Part shown: one piece after another, positions 40,505-43,442 of the stretch
Layout: each line of letters starts with the position of its first letter
How positions within the stretch are numbered: the first letter of the stretch is position 1
Source of the DNA: an uncultured Pelagibacteraceae bacterium
GTDB lineage: Bacteria > Pseudomonadota > Alphaproteobacteria > Pelagibacterales > Pelagibacteraceae
Assembly (NCBI GenBank): GCA_902560855.1
Contig: CACENJ010000008.1
Location: forward strand, 1 to 43,442
Length of the DNA: 43,442 nt
Direction: 5' to 3'
The notes under the pieces: generated by a model
Database searches by the model: none
Told to the model about the DNA's origin: nothing
Seen by the model: the letters and a program-made list of their open reading frames with translations, nothing else
Made by a program: the position numbers and the translations under genes

Positions 40505-42193
40505 TTAGTCTTGCAAATTATAACCAGAAGGATTTTCTCCTTTTAGTTTTTGCTCTAATCTTTTTTTATACCAACTTTCATTTTTTAATCGCCATTCATG
40601 AGTCATGTATTCTTGACTTTCTTTAGAATTAATTTTTCTCAAGGTAGAAAGTTTTAGTCCTAATCTTTCAACGCTCACTATATCTTCTCCTGTAAAAAGT
40701 TGATAACAATTCATCTTTCTGTATCTTAGATTTCTATCTGTCATTATAACGTATTCAGCATCTTCAGCTTCTGTTTGTTTAATTTTTAGTTTTTCTCTAA
40801 AATTGTAGTTATTTGCAAAAAAATGATTGTCGCAGGTTCTTATTTTTAATTTTGATGTTTCCAAATCGCCAAACTTTTTTCTAATTTTTTTCATTAATTC
40901 TGGATAAGATGTGTAAACGTAATCATGTTCAAATTTATTTTCTCCCATAATATATTTTGGTGCACTTAAATAATTAGTATAAGCATACTGATAAGGAGTT
41001 AAAGATACGAATCTATATAAAGATAAAACTAATAAAAAAAGCAAAATATAGGAAAAAGATTTATATAAAAAAGTTAATTTTTTAAAATTTGTTAAAATAT
41101 AAAATAAACCTATAGATCCAATTGTTGCAAAAAATGGCATAGTAAATAAAAATAATCGAGCATTATCATAAAGATTTGTTTTTGTGATTATCATCGTTGT
41201 AATCGGAAAAAATAAAATTAAATTTAATAAAGAAAAATAGAATATAAAGTTAAAACTTGTATTTTCTAAAAAATACTTTCTATGAATAAAAATAATTGTG
41301 TAAGAAAAAACTATTAATAAAGAAAAATATAAAGGAACTCTATATAAGAATATATTAAATATATATGTTCTAGGTGTGTTTCCTACCTCGTAAAATTCTC
41401 CATTAACTATACCATGTTTAAAAGCTATCAGCCATTTAGAAGACTTTTGAAGTATTTCTATCAATAAATGGAATTCCCCATTATGTATTTGGGGCCAAGT
41501 CAAAAAAGCTAAAATAGATATTATTATTAATGCACAAAACACATCTGAAATTATTGATAAAAAATTTATTTTTTTTTTAAAAATTACAAAAACCCAAATT
41601 AAAAATAGCGGAACAAGTAAAGCTAGAAAGGTAAATCTGACACCAGTTCCAAATCCAGCAAAAAAAGACATTAATAAAAGATATTTAAAACGATATCCTT
41701 CCAAGCTTTCTAAATAATTAATAAAAAAATATATAGTCCAAATAAGCGCAGTAAATACAATTGGATCCTTAGGATTCATACCTGAGTGTCCAAAGAAAAT
41801 TGGATTAAGAAGTGTTAAAATACATGATAATATTGCTATTTCTTTATTAAATATTTTTTTATTTACAAAAAACAATCCAATCACTCCAAAAATAGAGAAC
41901 GAATAGTTTATAAAGTGTCTAATTTCTGCTGTATATTTTGCGTCTATAAAATTATCAAACAACCTACATAGTGCATAAACAATTGTATCATACAATCCTG
42001 GATACCATTTAGTGTTTTCCCAATCATAACCTTTAAAATTTCCCATACTTTGTAAGTATAAGAAACGCAAACCACCATTTGTGTGATGATACGGTTCATC
42101 TGCAAACAGTCCAATTTTAAAAGCACAATAAGCCCCAAACAGAATAATAATTAAAGTAAAATAAAACAATAAATTGTAATGGGATTTTTGCAT
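40505..42193 (-). CDS. Membrane glycosyltransferase (GT39/ArnT-like, dolichyl-P-mannose transferase fold)
   Basis: 562 residues with about 11-12 hydrophobic helices in the first 430 residues and a soluble C-terminal tail. Helix 1 is followed by an acidic loop, L-F-A-D-E-P-Y-H-H-T-N-G-G, resembling the catalytic D-E segment of GT-C enzymes. The Y-P-G-L-Y-D-T loop (about 64-70) and G-M-N-P-K-D-P-I-V (about 133-141) also fit the GT39/PMT pattern. It would transfer a sugar from a polyprenyl-phosphate donor on the periplasmic face. Donor and acceptor are unknown. Confidence 0.75.
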   Translation of the reverse strand: MQKSHYNLLFYFTLIIILFGAYCAFKIGLFADEPYHHTNGGLRFLYLQSMGNFKGYDWENTKWYPGLYDTIVYALCRLFDNFIDAKYTAEIRHFINYSFSIFGVIGLFFVNKKIFNKEIAILSCILTLLNPIFFGHSGMNPKDPIVFTALIWTIYFFINYLESLEGYRFKYLLLMSFFAGFGTGVRFTFLALLVPLFLIWVFVIFKKKINFLSIISDVFCALIIISILAFLTWPQIHNGEFHLLIEILQKSSKWLIAFKHGIVNGEFYEVGNTPRTYIFNIFLYRVPLYFSLLIVFSYTIIFIHRKYFLENTSFNFIFYFSLLNLILFFPITTMIITKTNLYDNARLFLFTMPFFATIGSIGLFYILTNFKKLTFLYKSFSYILLFLLVLSLYRFVSLTPYQYAYTNYLSAPKYIMGENKFEHDYVYTSYPELMKKIRKKFGDLETSKLKIRTCDNHFFANNYNFREKLKIKQTEAEDAEYVIMTDRNLRYRKMNCYQLFTGEDIVSVERLGLKLSTLRKINSKESQEYMTHEWRLKNESWYKKRLEQKLKGENPSGYNLQD

Positions 42194-42200
42194 AATTAAC

Positions 42201-43025
42201 TTAGTAATTTTTTTTAAAATCTATTTTATGTTTCAAAAAATTTTCTAGATTATTTTCTCCTGTTAATGCATCTAGTTTAGTGATTAGTAAGTGCACTAAA
42301 TCGTAAGATTGAAAAGACCAAAACATAATAAGTATAATTTTTTTTAAACTGTCAGCATCAATTTCTTTTAAATTATTTAATTTTTTTATGAACACACAAT
42401 CAAGCTGAAATAGATGTTTTAGACCAGAGTAAATATTATTATTTAGAACCATAGGTTTAAAAATTCTTGTATTTATGTTGTTAAACATATGTAAATTAAA
42501 TCCTAATTCTTCTAACTGATTGCAAACATAAGAAAAAGGTTTTTCATTGTGGTAAAGAGGAATTGGAGAAGTTTCAATTTGTACGACAAGAGAGTCTTTA
42601 ATTTTATTTTTTCCATTTTTTATTATTTCAGACTCATAACCTTGAACGTCTATTTTTATTAAGTCGAATTTATTTTCTATTTGATCTAATTTTTTTGTTT
42701 TAACTGGTACTTTTTTTAATACTTGAGACCATTTTTCAAAACCATGGAAAAGTTTTAAATATTCAATATCCGGTTCTAAAAAAGATGTCATTCCGGGCAT
42801 AGCACAAATATTTAAATTTTTAATCTTTCCGTCACCAATTGCATAATTATAATATTCTTTATTTGGTGAATTTTTCAGTTTTTTAAACTCATCATTGTTG
42901 GGTTCAAAACCTATTATCTTTGAGTCCGTATTATTTAACAACTTATCTATAAAAGGTGTAGATTCACAAGGGCTTGAGCCAATATCACAAATGTTTATTG
43001 TTGAGTAATTTTTAATAAAATTCAT
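42201..43025 (-). CDS. FkbM family methyltransferase
   Basis: 274 residues. N-I-C-D-I-G-S-S-P near residue 11 is the SAM-binding start, I-I-G-F-E-P-N-N-D-E-F near 38 the acidic loop, and D-L-I-K-I-D-V-Q-G-Y-E near 120 is the FkbM signature. The C-terminal part is family-variable. FkbM enzymes methylate hydroxyls of sugars or polyketides. It lies 7 bases before the glycosyltransferase gene on the same strand and is likely co-transcribed with it. Confidence 0.9.
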   Translation of the reverse strand: MNFIKNYSTINICDIGSSPCESTPFIDKLLNNTDSKIIGFEPNNDEFKKLKNSPNKEYYNYAIGDGKIKNLNICAMPGMTSFLEPDIEYLKLFHGFEKWSQVLKKVPVKTKKLDQIENKFDLIKIDVQGYESEIIKNGKNKIKDSLVVQIETSPIPLYHNEKPFSYVCNQLEELGFNLHMFNNINTRIFKPMVLNNNIYSGLKHLFQLDCVFIKKLNNLKEIDADSLKKIILIMFWSFQSYDLVHLLITKLDALTGENNLENFLKHKIDFKKNY

Positions 43026-43134
43026 AATATCAAACTAGTTTTAATGTATCATAATAGTAATTAAAATATTAATATTTTAACAATTATCCTTATAAATAAA
43101 TGACTATAATTAAAGCTTGTACTAAAATATATTA

Positions 43135-43344
43135 ATGATGATGACAAACAATTTTAAAATGATTGCTATAATAGTATTTGCAGTAATTGCTCTTTATATT
43201 TTTCGGACGGTAAATTCTGACTATAATTTAAATAAAACAATTTCTGCATGTATGGTAGCGCAAAAAAATGTTTCTGAGTCATTTGATATAAATGAAGCTA
43301 GAAAATTTTGTAAAGAAGAAATAACAAAAGAAACTTCACGCTAA
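43135..43344 (+). CDS. Small membrane-anchored protein of unknown function
   Basis: 69 residues from an ATG-ATG-ATG start (43135). One hydrophobic helix (about 8-23) acts as an anchor or signal. The rest is charged with two cysteines, in I-S-A-C-M-V-A-Q and A-R-K-F-C-K-E-E, that could form a disulfide in the periplasm. No family is recognised. It lies 11 bases before the metallo-beta-lactamase-fold gene and may be co-transcribed. Confidence 0.65.
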   Translation: MMMTNNFKMIAIIVFAVIALYIFRTVNSDYNLNKTISACMVAQKNVSESFDINEARKFCKEEITKETSR

Positions 43345-43355
43345 AAAAATTAAAG

Positions 43356-43442
43356 ATGATAGGATTCGAAACTATTGGAAATGCAACTTTAACAGTTTTT
43401 GATGATATTCCTGTTTTAAGCACCGATCCATGGATTAATGGA
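43356..43442 (+). CDS. Metallo-beta-lactamase-fold (UlaG-like) protein, N-terminal part
   Basis: The first 29 codons of a gene that runs off the window. M-I-G-F-E-T-I-G-N-A-T-L-T-V-F, followed by V-L-S-T-D-P-W-I-N-G, is the N-terminal beta-hairpin pattern of UlaG-like MBL-fold hydrolases. The metal-binding H-x-H-x-D-H motif is beyond the edge, so function cannot be verified. Confidence 0.6.
   Translation, partial: MIGFETIGNATLTVFDDIPVLSTDPWING

Noticed and set aside
1-43442. Mobile elements, prophage or CRISPR arrays
   Set aside because: No transposase, integrase, terminase, Cas gene, long terminal inverted repeats or spaced direct repeats were seen; gene order looks like ordinary streamlined chromosome.

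Overview
The window is a gene-dense, strikingly AT-rich stretch that most probably comes from a SAR11-clade alphaproteobacterium (Candidatus Pelagibacter or a close relative). I infer this from gene content and style, not from a database match. The signs are overlapping start/stop junctions almost everywhere, lysine- and isoleucine-rich proteins, a linked DMG dehydrogenase/ETF/ETF-QO set, a single compact sfuABC-type iron transporter, a TPP riboswitch directly on a thiV-type sodium:solute symporter, and an aprMBA / TauE-like / SuyAB-like / Xsc sulfur block. No transposase, integrase, phage module, CRISPR array, rRNA or tRNA is visible.

Layout. 1-2213: end of a split YeeE/YedE transporter, a flavodoxin-fold oxidoreductase, a YqgE protein with an unusual signal peptide, and a DUF4864-type membrane-anchored protein. 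2266-8047: dimethylglycine dehydrogenase-like enzyme, EtfB, EtfA and ETF-ubiquinone oxidoreductase, a complete route from methylated amines to the quinone pool. 8049-12153: DUF2237 protein, 2OG-Fe(II) oxygenase, HisI, FolE, AcuI-like reductase and a LysR regulator. 12187-16267: a Fur-box-like operator followed by a ferric iron ABC transporter, with a tiny Cys-rich ORF and two hairpins between the binding protein and permease genes. 16292-17790: TPP riboswitch and symporter. 17811-24728: housekeeping genes (RseP, HU, rhodanese, RecX, CysQ, MnmA) with small and unknown genes between them. 24822-25003: an unassigned GC-rich structured RNA candidate. 24964-31097: membrane protein, tiny basic ORF, PLP enzyme, MFS transporter, pabB-pabA-pabC folate operon and a HIT protein. 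31194-39736: sulfur block (AprM, AprB, AprA, an unknown protein, a tiny membrane protein, TauE-family transporter, cytochrome c, SuyB/SuyA-like pair, Xsc). 39776-43025: two methyltransferases and a membrane glycosyltransferase, probably for surface glycans. 43135-43442: a tiny membrane protein and the start of a metallo-beta-lactamase-fold protein.

How the genes fit together. The sulfur block forms a logical set. Xsc and the SuyAB-like lyase would release sulfite from C2 and C3 sulfonates, AprBA with its membrane anchor AprM could oxidise sulfite to APS, and the TauE-family permease could export the excess. The iron operon and the thiamine-precursor transporter carry readable regulatory elements (Fur-type operator, TPP riboswitch), which is notable in a lineage with few regulators. 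The most novel signals are the structured RNA at 24822-25003, the structured and Cys-rich interval 13293-13531 inside the iron operon, and several coupled micro-ORFs (46, 49 and 27 aa).
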